Below the pieces are notes generated by a model. The model was not told the DNA's origin and searched no databases. It saw only the letters and a list, made by a program, of their open reading frames with translations. From assembly GCF_040545425.1 (NCBI RefSeq), contig NZ_JBEPLW010000001.1: DNA of 64,000 nucleotides; one strand, given 5' to 3'. This DNA is from Bhargavaea ullalensis (GTDB lineage: Bacteria; Bacillota; Bacilli; Bacillales_A; Planococcaceae). A program made the position numbers and the translations under genes. This document shows positions 49,903 to 59,213 of the stretch, piece after piece; the stretch's first letter is position 1; the number at the start of each line of letters is the position of its first letter.

Positions 49903-50153
49903 CGCGGGGAGCCGGAACAAGCGGCTGGCCGGCTGCATACAATTGGAAGAAGGCGGTTCCGTTGCCACGCGCAGCGGTTCCGTCTTTTTTTATTTCCGCC
50001 GGGATAAAGGGTTTTGGTGAATGATTGCGAAACTTTCAAGAGAGCGGAAACGTCCTAATCCTGTATGCGCCGGGGGTTTCGGGCCCTTACGCTCCGGGAA
50101 AGGAAGTTCATCGCCCGAACGTGTATAATTTAGGAAGAGGAGGTGAATTTGAA
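49903..50153. other. Intergenic gap at the usual disA position
   Basis: The 251 bp between radA and yacL contain no frame resembling DisA (about 360 aa expected). A repeated GCGGTTCCGT (near 49952 and 49975) and a T7 run (49984-49990) may be the radA terminator; TATAAT at 50124-50129 and AGAGGAGGTGA at 50136-50146 serve yacL. Confidence 0.6.
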
Positions 50154-51233
50154 ATGCTCAATATTACCGTAAAAATTGCATACATCCTGATCGGGAGCAC
50201 GCTTGGCGTCTTATTCCTTCCGTCTTTATTCGATTTCTTTTCCATTACACAGCCTTGGATTGCCAACGGATACACATCGGCGCTCATCGGCGCCATCCTG
50301 TTTTATCTGCTGAGCCTGCTTCTCGCCGAGCCGACCGTGAACTTCATCAAGTGGATGGAGGAACGGTTGCTCAAGGCGCCGGTCATCGATCTTTTATTCG
50401 GCACCATCGGCCTGGTCATCGGGCTGCTCGTCGCGTTCCTGCTCAGCTTTGCGGTCGGGGCAATCCGGCTTCCCGGTGTCACGGATGTACTGACGGTCAT
50501 CCTGACGATCCTGCTCGGCTATCTCGGTTTCCAGGTCGGGTTCCAGAAACGGGAAGAGCTGCTGCAGATGTTCTCCCGGTCCGGTGGCGACCGGAAAAAA
50601 GCGGACGAATCCGCCCTGCCGGAAACGGCCACCCAGAAAATCCTCGACACGAGTGTCATCATCGACGGCCGGATTGCGGACATTTCGGCGACCGGCTTCC
50701 TCGAAGGGGAACTCATCATCCCGCAGTTTGTCCTCACCGAGCTTCAGCACATCGCCGATTCGTCCGATTCGCTGAAGCGGACAAAGGGGCGCCGCGGGCT
50801 TGACGTCCTGCGCCGCATCCAGGAAGAGCGCGCATCCGGCACGGTCATCACGGACGAAGATTTCGACGATGTGCCGGAGGTGGACATGAAACTCGTCCGC
50901 CTCGCCAAGAAAAACGGCGGGGTCGTCGTGACGAACGACTTCAACCTGAACAAGGTTTGCGAACTGCACCATGTCCGGGTGCTCAACATCAACGACCTTG
51001 CCAATGCCGTCAAGCCGGTCGTCATCCCGGGCGAGGAGATGCGTGTCACCGTCATCAAAGAAGGCAAGGAAATGAACCAGGGCGTCGCCTATCTCGACGA
51101 CGGCACGATGATTGTCATCGAGAACGGCAAAAGCCAGATCGGCAAGCAGATCATCGTCACCGTGACGAGCGTCCTGCAGACTTCTGCCGGCCGGATGATC
51201 TTCGCCAAGCCGGAACTTCGGCTGAAAAACTGA
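50154..51233 (+). CDS. yacL: YacL-like PIN/TRAM domain membrane protein
   Basis: 359 residues from ATG 50154. Four N-terminal helices, then a PIN nuclease-like domain starting KILDTSVIIDGRIADI with acidic residues D (VIIDG), and E/D in VITDEDFDDVPEVDM and VVTNDFNLNK, and a C-terminal TRAM domain (EMNQGVAYLDDGTMIVIENG). Membrane-anchored probable RNase of unknown target. Conserved place before ispD. Confidence 0.93.
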   Translation: MLNITVKIAYILIGSTLGVLFLPSLFDFFSITQPWIANGYTSALIGAILFYLLSLLLAEPTVNFIKWMEERLLKAPVIDLLFGTIGLVIGLLVAFLLSFAVGAIRLPGVTDVLTVILTILLGYLGFQVGFQKREELLQMFSRSGGDRKKADESALPETATQKILDTSVIIDGRIADISATGFLEGELIIPQFVLTELQHIADSSDSLKRTKGRRGLDVLRRIQEERASGTVITDEDFDDVPEVDMKLVRLAKKNGGVVVTNDFNLNKVCELHHVRVLNINDLANAVKPVVIPGEEMRVTVIKEGKEMNQGVAYLDDGTMIVIENGKSQIGKQIIVTVTSVLQTSAGRMIFAKPELRLKN

Positions 51234-51287
51234 CGGAAGGCCGGGCGGTGATGCCTGCGCCTTCTGCCTTGATGGAGTGTTGCAAAA

Positions 51288-51995
51288 GTGGAATATACAG
51301 TCATGCTGCCGGCGGCGGGAAGCGGCCGGCGGATGGGGGCAGGAGAAAACAAGCTGTTCCTCCCGCTCGGCGGCGAACCGATCCTCATCAGGACGCTGCG
51401 CGTGTTTGAAGAAGATCCGGCCTGCCGCGGGATTATCCTGGCCGTCCGTCCCGATGAGCGGGAGCGGATCCGAAAAATGCTGGTGGAGGCGGGGATCCAA
51501 AAAGCGGCTGCCATGCCGGACGGCGGAGAAGAGCGTCAGGACAGCGTGCGTGCATGCGTCCGGGCCTTCATTGAGGGCGGGGGCGACGGCGGCTCGGTCG
51601 TCATGGTCCATGATGCGGCCCGCCCGTTCATATCCCGCCGGGTGATCGGCGAACTCGCCGTTTCTGCCGGGCGCCATGGCGCGGCGATTGCGGCCGTGCG
51701 CGCCAAAGATACGGTGAAACAGGTGCACGGAGGAATCGTCGAATCCACCCCGGACCGCGAGTCGCTCTGGCTTGTCCAGACGCCGCAGGCCTTCCGGGCG
51801 TCTCTGCTGTCCCGGGCGGAGGAACAGGCGGCGGCGGACGGGTTCCTCGGGACGGACGAGTCCATGCTCGTCGAGCGGCTCGGCCATCCGGTGAGGATCG
51901 TCGAGAGCACGTATGATAATGTGAAGATGACTACAAAAGAAGACCTTGCAATCGGCGAAGTGCTGCTGAAACGGCTGGAGGAGGAACAGAATTGA
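51288..51995 (+). CDS. ispD: 2-C-methyl-D-erythritol 4-phosphate cytidylyltransferase
   Basis: 235 residues from GTG 51288. Nucleotide-binding opening MLPAAGSGRRMGAGENKLFLPLGGEPI, then VVMVHDAARPF and VKMTTKEDLAIGEVLL. Third step of the non-mevalonate isoprenoid pathway, using CTP. The start of ispF overlaps its stop codon. Confidence 0.95.
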   Translation: MEYTVMLPAAGSGRRMGAGENKLFLPLGGEPILIRTLRVFEEDPACRGIILAVRPDERERIRKMLVEAGIQKAAAMPDGGEERQDSVRACVRAFIEGGGDGGSVVMVHDAARPFISRRVIGELAVSAGRHGAAIAAVRAKDTVKQVHGGIVESTPDRESLWLVQTPQAFRASLLSRAEEQAAADGFLGTDESMLVERLGHPVRIVESTYDNVKMTTKEDLAIGEVLLKRLEEEQN

Positions 51996-52468
51996 TCAGG
52001 ATCGGACAAGGATTTGACGTACACGAATTTGCGGAGGACCGGCCGCTCATCATCGGGGGAGTCACCATCCCGCACGAGCGGGGCCTCATCGGGCACTCCG
52101 ACGCGGACGTGCTGCTTCACACCGTCACCGACGCGGCACTTGGCGCGGTCGGCGGCTGGGACATCGGGCACCACTTCCCGGACACCGACGCCGCGTTCAA
52201 GGATGCCGATTCCGCCGTCCTTCTCGAACGCGTCTGGGCCGACATCGAGGCCAAGGGCTACCGGCTCGGCAATGTCGACTGCACCATCATGGCGCAGCGG
52301 CCGAAAATGGCACCCCACATCCCGGCCATCCGCGCCCGCATTGCGGAACTGCTCCACGCGGAAGAAGACCGGGTGAACGTCAAGGCGACCACCACCGAGA
52401 AACTCGGCTTTGTCGGCCGTGAAGAAGGCATTGCCGCCATGGCGGTCATCTTGCTGGAAAAAGAATGA
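51992..52468 (+). CDS. ispF: 2-C-methyl-D-erythritol 2,4-cyclodiphosphate synthase
   Basis: 158 residues from TTG 51992 (GGAGGAGGAACAGAA before it). Signature GQGFDVHEF (metal-binding D8, H10), HSDADVLLHTVTDAALGA, DIGHHFPD, and the ending KATTTEKLGFVGREEGIAA. It forms the cyclic diphosphate. Overlaps ispD by 4 bp, terminator follows. Confidence 0.96.
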   Translation: MIRIGQGFDVHEFAEDRPLIIGGVTIPHERGLIGHSDADVLLHTVTDAALGAVGGWDIGHHFPDTDAAFKDADSAVLLERVWADIEAKGYRLGNVDCTIMAQRPKMAPHIPAIRARIAELLHAEEDRVNVKATTTEKLGFVGREEGIAAMAVILLEKE

Positions 52469-52479
52469 ATGAAGCTTCG

Positions 52480-52511
52480 CCGGTCCATCCTTCGGGTGGG
52501 CCGGTTTTCTT
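52480..52511 (+). terminator. Terminator after ispF
   Basis: CCGGTCCATCC (52480-52490) pairs with GGGTGGGCCGG (52494-52504), followed by TTTTCTTTT. Confidence 0.85.
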
Positions 52512-52633
52512 TTCGGCCGGCCATCATTCAATTCTGCTCCCGCCAATCCTTCCGCACGCCCCCAAACCGTGCGGGCTATGTTAAAATGGACGGAGCATAA
52601 AACTATTGCACGTTCGAACAGGAGGAACCATCC

Positions 52634-54091
52634 ATGACACAGGAAGTCCGTGTACGGTATGCGCCGAGTCCGACGGGGCATCTCCACATCGGAAACGCCC
52701 GGACGGCGCTTTTCAACTATCTTTTTGCCCGCCACAACGGCGGCAAGTTCATCATCCGCATCGAGGACACCGACGCCAAACGCAACATCGAAGGCGGCGA
52801 GGAGTCTCAGCTTCATTACCTGAAGTGGCTCGGCATCGACTGGGATGAAAGCATCGATGTCGGCGGGGAATACGGCCCGTACCGGCAGTCCGAGCGCAAT
52901 GACCTTTACAAGGAACTGTATGACGGGCTGCTCGAAAAAGGCCTCGCCTACAAATGCTACTGCACCGAGGAAGAACTGGAGGCGGAGCGCGAGGCGCAGC
53001 AGGCGCGCGGGGAAATGCCGCGCTACAGCGGGAAGTGCCGCCATCTGACGGATGAGGACCGCGCGAAGCTCGAGGCGGAAGGCCGCCAGCCGAGCATCCG
53101 GTTCGCCGTGCCGGAAGGCCGCACGTACAAGTTCGCCGACATGGTGAAGGACGATGTGTCGTTTGAGTCCGATGACTTCGGCGACTGGGTGATCGTGAAA
53201 AAAGACGGCGTGCCGACCTACAACTTCGCAGTGGCGGTCGACGACCACTACATGAAGATCACGCATGTGCTGCGCGGCGACGACCACATCTCGAACACAC
53301 CGAAGCAGATGATGATCTATGAGGCGTTCGGATGGGAGATGCCGACATTCGGCCATATGACGCTCATCGTCAACGAAAGCCGCAAAAAGCTGTCGAAGCG
53401 TGACGAGTCGATCATCCAGTTCATTGAACAGTATGAAGAGCTCGGTTATCTGCCGGACGCGCTGTTCAACTTCATCGCGCTTCTCGGCTGGTCGCCGAAG
53501 GGAGAGGACGAGATCTTCTCGCAAGAGCAGTTCATCGAAATGTTCGATGCGGACCGTCTGTCGAAGTCGCCTGCGCTGTTCGACAAACAGAAGCTGACCT
53601 GGATGAACAACCAGTACGTGAAGGAACTGCCGCTTGAAGAAGTCGTGGCGCTTTCCCTCCCGCACCTCCAGAAGGCCGGCCTTCTGCCGGATGAGCTGTC
53701 CACAGAGCAGCGAGAGTGGGCGGAGCGGCTCATTGCGCTATATCAGGAGCAGATGAGCTTCGGTGCGGAAATTGTCGAATTGTCCGCCCAGTTCTTCCGG
53801 GATGACATTGAATACGATGAAGAGGCAAAGGCAGTTTTGGCGGGCGGGCAGGTGCCGGAAGTGATGACCGCATTCAAGGCACAGCTGGAGTCGCTGGAAT
53901 CGTTCGATCCGGCATCGATCAAGTCGGCGATCAAGGCCGTCCAGAAAGAAACGGGCCACAAAGGCAAAAACCTGTTCATGCCGATCCGCGTCGTCACGAC
54001 CGGACAGACGCACGGACCGGAACTGCAGGAGTCGATCTCGCTCCTCGGACGCGAGAAAGTGCTCAAGCGCGTTTCTGCCTTCGCGGGCTGA
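52634..54091 (+). CDS. gltX: Glutamyl-tRNA synthetase
   Basis: 485 residues from ATG 52634 (CAGGAGGAACCATCC before it). HIGH motif variant YAPSPTGHLHIGNART, then LSKRDESI as the KMSKS-type motif, VLRGDDHISNTPKQ. As in other Firmicutes it would charge both tRNA-Glu and tRNA-Gln for later amidation. Standard position before cysE. Confidence 0.97.
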   Translation: MTQEVRVRYAPSPTGHLHIGNARTALFNYLFARHNGGKFIIRIEDTDAKRNIEGGEESQLHYLKWLGIDWDESIDVGGEYGPYRQSERNDLYKELYDGLLEKGLAYKCYCTEEELEAEREAQQARGEMPRYSGKCRHLTDEDRAKLEAEGRQPSIRFAVPEGRTYKFADMVKDDVSFESDDFGDWVIVKKDGVPTYNFAVAVDDHYMKITHVLRGDDHISNTPKQMMIYEAFGWEMPTFGHMTLIVNESRKKLSKRDESIIQFIEQYEELGYLPDALFNFIALLGWSPKGEDEIFSQEQFIEMFDADRLSKSPALFDKQKLTWMNNQYVKELPLEEVVALSLPHLQKAGLLPDELSTEQREWAERLIALYQEQMSFGAEIVELSAQFFRDDIEYDEEAKAVLAGGQVPEVMTAFKAQLESLESFDPASIKSAIKAVQKETGHKGKNLFMPIRVVTTGQTHGPELQESISLLGREKVLKRVSAFAG

Positions 54092-54111
54092 TCCGCCGGG
54101 ACAGAACGATT

Positions 54112-54139
54112 GACTTTCCGTCCGCCCTCTGTAAAATAG
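54112..54139 (+). promoter_or_regulatory. Promoter of the cysE-cysS T-box operon
   Basis: TTGACT (54112-54117), 16-bp spacer, TAAAAT (54134-54139), with TG before the -10. Confidence 0.75.
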
Positions 54140-54149
54140 TTAGATAACA

Positions 54150-54416
54150 GCAAGATACCGAAAGCGACGAAGAGGAGAAGTACGTTGCGCATGCTCGACA
54201 GAGAGGGCCGCCGCCGGCTGAAAGCGGCCCGGGCCGCTGCGCGCGGAAATGCACCTCGGAGCGCCGGGCCGAAATCCAGTAGGCCGGCCGGAATGCCCCC
54301 GTTACGGGCACCGAGGGGGGAAGGCCGCCGTGCGGGCATCCGTGCGGCGCCTTCCCAAACCAGAGTGGAACCGCGCATCCAAGGCGTCTCTGTCATGAAG
54401 ACAGGGACGCCTTTTT
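54150..54416 (+). ncRNA. T-box leader (cysteine) upstream of cysE-cysS
   Basis: The universal T-box sequence AGAGTGGAACCGCG lies at 54362-54375. It is followed by a terminator: AGGCGTCTCTGTC (54382-54394) pairs with GACAGGGACGCCT (54400-54412), then TTTTT. The 5' part has the stem I features, with TGC (cysteine) codons at 54186 and 54192 as specifier candidates just before CGACAGAGAGGG. Uncharged tRNA-Cys would stabilise the antiterminator. Confidence 0.88.
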
Positions 54417-54501
54417 GATTTCCAGAAAACCTGGTTGCCGGAAGCACCCGCCCTCACAGCCGCCCCTCGCCCTTGCTCAAAAACCTGGAGGGATTACAAC
54501 G

Positions 54502-55179
54502 ATGTTCAAACGGATGAAAGAAGATATTCATGTCGTGTTCGACCAAGACCCGGCAGCCCGCAGTGCGTTTGAGATTGTGCTGACTTACGCGGGTCTCCAC
54601 GCAGTGTGGGGATACCGGGTTGGACACTGGCTGCACGGCCGCGGGCTCCGGTTCATGGCCCGGGCGGTCTCGCAGTTCACCCGGTTCCTGACGGGAATCG
54701 AGATCCACCCGGGCGCGCAGATCGGCCGGCGCCTGTTCATCGATCATGGATCGGGTGTCGTCATCGGAGAAACATGCATCATCGGCGATGACGTGACGCT
54801 TTATCAGGGCGTGACACTCGGCGGGACCGGGAAGGAAAAAGGCAAGCGGCATCCGACGCTCGGCAACAACGTCCTTGTCGCCTCGGGCGCGAAGGTGCTC
54901 GGTTCGATCACGCTCGGCGACAACGCCAAAGTCGGCGCCGGATCGGTCGTCCTCAAAGACGTGCCGCCGAACTCGACGGTCGTCGGGATTCCGGGGACGA
55001 TCGTCATCCAGAACGGCGTCAAGGTGCCGAAAAAGTTGGATCATGACAATCTGCCGGATCCCGTATCGGATAAATGCGACATGCTGGAGAGGAAAATCGC
55101 CGCGCTCCAGGAAGAAGTGGCGCAGCTCCGCGAAATGACTCAGGAACTGACAATGGAACGGATCAAGGAGGAAAAATGA
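54502..55179 (+). CDS. cysE: Serine O-acetyltransferase
   Basis: 225 residues from ATG 54502. Left-handed beta-helix acetyltransferase with GIEIHPGAQIGRRLFIDHGSGVVIGETCIIGDD, YQGVTLGGTGKEKGKRHP and a coiled-coil C-terminus (ERKIAALQEEVAQLREMTQEL). Makes O-acetylserine for cysteine synthesis. The usual serine-binding histidines (DHGSG, KRHP) are present. First gene after the T-box; overlaps the cysS start. Confidence 0.95.
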   Translation: MFKRMKEDIHVVFDQDPAARSAFEIVLTYAGLHAVWGYRVGHWLHGRGLRFMARAVSQFTRFLTGIEIHPGAQIGRRLFIDHGSGVVIGETCIIGDDVTLYQGVTLGGTGKEKGKRHPTLGNNVLVASGAKVLGSITLGDNAKVGAGSVVLKDVPPNSTVVGIPGTIVIQNGVKVPKKLDHDNLPDPVSDKCDMLERKIAALQEEVAQLREMTQELTMERIKEEK

Positions 55180-56585
55180 TGGCCATCCAAATTTACAATA
55201 CGCTCACAAGGAAGAAGGAGCCGTTCGTCCCGATCGAGGAAGGGAAAGTGAAGATGTACGTGTGCGGCCCGACCGTCTACAACTACATCCACATCGGGAA
55301 CGCACGTCCGGTCATCGTCTATGACACTGTCCGCAACTATCTGGAATATAAAGGGTACAAAGTCGACTACGTGTCGAATTTCACCGATGTCGACGACAAA
55401 ATCATCAAAACGGCGAACGAGCTTGGCGAAGAAGTCGGCGAGCTCACGGAGCGGTTCATCGGGGCGTACTTCGCCGACATTGAGGCGCTCGGCTGCCGGC
55501 ATGCCGATGAGCATCCGCGCGTGACGGAACATATCGATGACATCATTGAATTCATCGGGGTCCTCATCGAGAAAGGATACGCTTATGAGTCGGGGGGCGA
55601 TGTCTACTACCGGACGCGCAAGTTCGACGGCTACGGGAAGCTGTCCCACCAGTCGATCGATGAACTGAAGGTCGGCGCCCGCATCCATCCGGGCGAGAAA
55701 AAGGAAGATGCGCTTGACTTCACGCTCTGGAAGTCGGCGAAGCCCGGGGAAATTTCATGGGACAGTCCGTGGGGCAAGGGCCGCCCGGGCTGGCACATCG
55801 AGTGCTCGGTCATGGCGCGGGAGGTGCTCGGAGATACGATCGACATCCACGCCGGGGGGCAGGACCTCACCTTCCCTCACCACGAAAACGAAATCGCCCA
55901 GAGCGAGGCGCACAACGACAAAACGTTCGCCAACTACTGGATGCACAACGGTTACATCAACATCGACAATGAAAAAATGTCGAAATCACTCGGAAATTTC
56001 GTGCTCGTCCATGACATCCGCCAGAAGATCGACCCGGAAGTGCTGCGTTTCTTCATGCTGTCGGTCCATTACCGCAACCCGATCAACTTCTCCCAAGAGC
56101 TGATCGAAAGCGCTGAAAACGGGCTTGAGCGGCTGCGCACCGCCTACCGGAACGTCTCGCACCGGCTTGAGGCGTCCGCCGACAACGGTGACCAGAAAGA
56201 CATCTGGCTGCACAAGATCAGCGAAGAGCGCAACGCGTTCGAAGCGGCAATGGACGACGACTTCAACACGGCCAACGCGATCTCGGTCCTGTTCGACCTC
56301 GCGCGCCTTTCCAATACGTACCTGAACGAAAAGAACACCGAACGCGAAGTGCTCGAGGCATTCCGCAGCCTGATGGCCGAACTGTCCGGCGTTCTCGGAC
56401 TCAAGCTGGAAGGCGCCCAGACAGAGGAACTGCCGTCCGAAGAAATCGAGTCACTGATCGAAGAACGCCAGCAGGCCCGGAAAAACCGCGACTTCGCGCG
56501 CGCCGATGAAATCCGCGATGAACTGCTCGCCCGGGGAATCGTACTCGAAGACACGCGGCAGGGCGTCCGCTGGAAGAGGAGCTGA
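55176..56585 (+). CDS. cysS: Cysteinyl-tRNA synthetase
   Basis: 469 residues from ATG 55176 (AAGGAGGAAAA), or 55179. CGPTVYNYIHIGNAR (HIGH), FTDVDDKI, HAGGQDLTFPHHENEIAQSEA (zinc ligands), and KMSKSLGN. Charges tRNA-Cys; its own product, charged tRNA-Cys, feeds back on the T-box. Confidence 0.97.
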   Translation: MMAIQIYNTLTRKKEPFVPIEEGKVKMYVCGPTVYNYIHIGNARPVIVYDTVRNYLEYKGYKVDYVSNFTDVDDKIIKTANELGEEVGELTERFIGAYFADIEALGCRHADEHPRVTEHIDDIIEFIGVLIEKGYAYESGGDVYYRTRKFDGYGKLSHQSIDELKVGARIHPGEKKEDALDFTLWKSAKPGEISWDSPWGKGRPGWHIECSVMAREVLGDTIDIHAGGQDLTFPHHENEIAQSEAHNDKTFANYWMHNGYINIDNEKMSKSLGNFVLVHDIRQKIDPEVLRFFMLSVHYRNPINFSQELIESAENGLERLRTAYRNVSHRLEASADNGDQKDIWLHKISEERNAFEAAMDDDFNTANAISVLFDLARLSNTYLNEKNTEREVLEAFRSLMAELSGVLGLKLEGAQTEELPSEEIESLIEERQQARKNRDFARADEIRDELLARGIVLEDTRQGVRWKRS

Positions 56586-56589
56586 GCAG

Positions 56590-57006
56590 ATGGCCGAAAT
56601 CACGGAATCCGACATCCGGCAGCTCAACGCCCTGACGCTCGCCTATATGGGCGACGCCGTCTACGAACAGGCGGTGAGGGAGCACCTCATCCGCTCGGGC
56701 CGGGTCAAGCCGAACACGCTCCACAAGCTCGCCACGCGGTACGTGTCCGCCGTCGCCCAGGCCTCCGCGATCCGCTCGATGGAGGCGGACGGCTTCCTGT
56801 CCGAGGGGGAGCTCGCGGTCGTCCGCCGCGGACGGAACGCAAAATCCGGGCACTCGCCGAAAAACACCGATGTCCAGACGTACAACTACAGTTCCGCGTT
56901 TGAAGCCCTCATCGGGTGGCTTTATCTGCTCGGCCGCGGCGAGCGGCTCGGCGAAGTGATCCGCCGGGCGCTCGATCACGCCGAAACGGAAAGGGAGGAC
57001 GGATGA
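56590..57006 (+). CDS. mrnC: Mini-ribonuclease III
   Basis: 138 residues from ATG 56590. RNase III catalytic motif in LAYMGDAVYEQAVREHLI and the conserved RGRNAKSGHSPKNTDVQTYNYSSAFEALIGWLYLLG; no dsRNA-binding domain, as expected. Matures 23S rRNA. Four-base overlap with rlmB. Confidence 0.95.
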   Translation: MAEITESDIRQLNALTLAYMGDAVYEQAVREHLIRSGRVKPNTLHKLATRYVSAVAQASAIRSMEADGFLSEGELAVVRRGRNAKSGHSPKNTDVQTYNYSSAFEALIGWLYLLGRGERLGEVIRRALDHAETEREDG

Positions 57007-57764
57007 TGACGAACAGGGAAGAAGAAATCATCGCGGGACGCAATCCCGTGCTCGAGGCGCTCCGCTCCGGACGCCAGCTCAATAAAATCTGGATCGCCGA
57101 AGGGATGCAGAAATCCGGTTCCGCCGACATCCGCCGCATGGCAAAGGAAGCCGGCGTCATCGTCCAGCAGGTGCCGAAGAAGAAGCTCGACCAGCTGACC
57201 GAGCTCACCCATCAGGGCGTGGCGGCAAGTGTAGCCGCCTATGACTACGCGGGGCTCGACGACTTGTTCAGCCGTGCAGAAGAAGCCGGGGAAGATCCGT
57301 TCTTCCTCATCCTGGACGAGCTGGAGGATCCGCATAACCTCGGCTCGATCCTGAGGACGGCGGACGCTTCGGGTGCCCACGGCGTCATCATTCCGAAGCG
57401 CCGGTCCGTCGGGCTCACTGGCGTCGTTGCAAAGGCATCGACCGGCGCGATCGAGCATGTGCCCGTCGTGCGGGTCGGGAACCTTGCGCAAACGGTCGAT
57501 GAACTGAAGGGGCGCGGCGTCTGGATTGCCGGGACGGATGCAAAAGGGACCGCAGACTACCGGAACATGGATGCCGGCCTGCCGCTCGCAGTCATCATCG
57601 GCAGCGAAGGAAGGGGAATGTCGCGGCTTCTTGTCGAAAAATGCGATTTCCTCTACAAGCTGCCGATGGTCGGCCACGTCAATTCGCTCAACGCCTCTGT
57701 GGCCGCCGCGCTGCTCATGTACGAAGTCTTCCGGAAAAGGAAACCCGCAGAAGGGCAAGGATGA
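57003..57764 (+). CDS. rlmB: 23S rRNA (guanosine-2'-O-)-methyltransferase RlmB
   Basis: 253 residues. N-terminal substrate-binding domain (AGRNPVLEALRSGRQLNKIWIAEGMQ) and SpoU knot fold: LDELEDPHNLGSILRTADASGAHGVIIP, AVIIGSEGRGMSRLL, LPMVGHVNSLNASVAAALLMYE. Overlaps mrnC and yacP by 4 bp. Confidence 0.94.
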   Translation: MMTNREEEIIAGRNPVLEALRSGRQLNKIWIAEGMQKSGSADIRRMAKEAGVIVQQVPKKKLDQLTELTHQGVAASVAAYDYAGLDDLFSRAEEAGEDPFFLILDELEDPHNLGSILRTADASGAHGVIIPKRRSVGLTGVVAKASTGAIEHVPVVRVGNLAQTVDELKGRGVWIAGTDAKGTADYRNMDAGLPLAVIIGSEGRGMSRLLVEKCDFLYKLPMVGHVNSLNASVAAALLMYEVFRKRKPAEGQG

Positions 57765-58273
57765 TGGACGTCCTGCTCGTCGACGGCTACAACATCATCG
57801 GGGCGTGGCCTGAGTTGAAGGCGCTCCGGGACGGACAGCTGGAAGACGCACGGGACCTGCTCATCGAGAGGATGGCGGAGTACCGGGCGTACACCGGCTG
57901 GCGGGTCATTATCGTATTTGATGCCCAGTTCGTCCCGGGCATTGCGACCACGTCGCGCCGGCACGACGTTGAAATCATCTTCACAAAGGAAAATGAGACC
58001 GCCGACGAACGGATCGAGCGGCTTGCCTCAGAACTCGGAAGCCGGCGGGTGCAGGTCCATGTGGCCACATCCGACCATACCGAACAGCGCGTCATCTTTG
58101 CCCAGGGCGCACTCCGGAAATCCGCCCGCGAACTTCAAATTGAAATGAATGGCATCCGCCGGGGAATTGCCGAAAAAGTGAGGAAACTGCAGGAAAAACG
58201 GCCGTTTTCCAAGATTCCGCTCTCTGATGACGTGGCTGAAATTTTTGAAAAATGGCGGCGCGGACTGAAATGA
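57761..58273 (+). CDS. yacP: YacP-like NYN-domain ribonuclease
   Basis: 170 residues from ATG 57761 (or 57764). NYN/PIN-like fold with acidic residues LLVDGYNIIGAW, VIIVFDAQ, ATSDHTEQ. B. subtilis YacP (Rae1) cuts certain mRNAs on the ribosome. Overlaps rlmB; followed by sigH behind a separate promoter. Confidence 0.93.
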   Translation: MMDVLLVDGYNIIGAWPELKALRDGQLEDARDLLIERMAEYRAYTGWRVIIVFDAQFVPGIATTSRRHDVEIIFTKENETADERIERLASELGSRRVQVHVATSDHTEQRVIFAQGALRKSARELQIEMNGIRRGIAEKVRKLQEKRPFSKIPLSDDVAEIFEKWRRGLK

Positions 58274-58277
58274 ATGG

Positions 58278-58307
58278 TTGACGCTAAAATTTTCCTTCCT
58301 GTATACT
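58278..58307 (+). promoter_or_regulatory. Promoter of sigH
   Basis: TTGACG (58278-58283), 18-bp spacer, TATACT (58302-58307) with a TG extension. Confidence 0.75.
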
Positions 58308-58342
58308 GGGAGACACTACGTGTGGGGACCGGGGTGATCTGA

Positions 58343-58993
58343 ATGTTGGCAAACAGCCGGGATGAGGCTCATGTGGACGGGTTTGGGGGATTCAGTGATG
58401 AACAGCTCGTGGAAATGGCGCATTCCGGGCGCAGTGACGCCCTGGACTTTCTGATCCGGAAGTATCAGTACTTTGTCAGGATGAAAGCGCGTTCTTATTT
58501 CTTGGTCGGTGCGGACCGGGAAGACATCATCCAGGAAGGCATGATCGGGCTGTACAAGGCGATCCGTGATTTCAGGGGGGACAAGCTCAGCTCGTTCCGG
58601 GCATTTGCCGAGCTCTGCATCACGCGCCAGATCATCACGGCGATCAAGACGGCGACGCGCCAGAAGCATATCCCGCTCAATTCGTCGGTGTCGCTGGACA
58701 AGCCGATCTATGATGATGAGTCGGAGCGCACCCTGCTGGACATGCTGACGGGACCGGAATTGGACGACCCGGCGGATCTGCTGCTCCACCGGGAGGAATT
58801 CGACCGGCTTGAAGAAGAGATGAACACCGTGCTGAGCCCGCTCGAGCGGCAGGTGCTGGCGCTTTATCTGGAAGGCCGGAGCTACCAGGAAATTTCCGCC
58901 GCGCTCGGCCGTCAGGTGAAGTCGATCGACAATGCCCTGCAGCGCATCAAGCGGAAACTCGAGCAGCATCTCGCCGCGGGAATCGGGCGCTGA
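58343..58993 (+). CDS. sigH: RNA polymerase sigma-H factor
   Basis: 216 residues from ATG 58343 (GGGGTGATCTGA before it). Region 2 YFVRMKARSYFLVGADREDIIQEGMIGLYKAIRDFRGDKLSSFRAFAELCITRQIITAIKTATRQKH and region 4 LSPLERQVLALYLEGRSYQEISAALGRQVKSIDNALQRIKRKLEQ are complete. SigH directs early stationary-phase and sporulation genes. In Bacillus an rpmG gene often follows; none is seen in 58994-59213. Confidence 0.96.
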   Translation: MLANSRDEAHVDGFGGFSDEQLVEMAHSGRSDALDFLIRKYQYFVRMKARSYFLVGADREDIIQEGMIGLYKAIRDFRGDKLSSFRAFAELCITRQIITAIKTATRQKHIPLNSSVSLDKPIYDDESERTLLDMLTGPELDDPADLLLHREEFDRLEEEMNTVLSPLERQVLALYLEGRSYQEISAALGRQVKSIDNALQRIKRKLEQHLAAGIGR

Positions 58994-59213
58994 TCGTGCC
59001 CGGCCGCATTGACAGCATCCCCCTGCAGGTGATAGGCTGAAGACGGACCGATCTGCAATCGGCGGCCGGAATGTCTTTTTGACGGACGGCCTTCACAGAT
59101 GCTTTTTAGCGCAAGGGAATAAACAAAGCGGGACACGGGTGCCACTGGCCATCCAACTCCCAGTGCAATCATACAATCCTTATTATTTTTCATTCCGGAG
59201 GTTTGGCGATACA

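Noticed and set aside
51536..53665. Open frame of 709 codons opposite ispD-ispF-gltX
   Set aside because: Shadow of three well-established genes; high-GC codon use keeps the antisense frame open.
58994..59213. rpmG (ribosomal protein L33) in the gap before secE
   Set aside because: No frame contains the expected CxxC pairs of L33.
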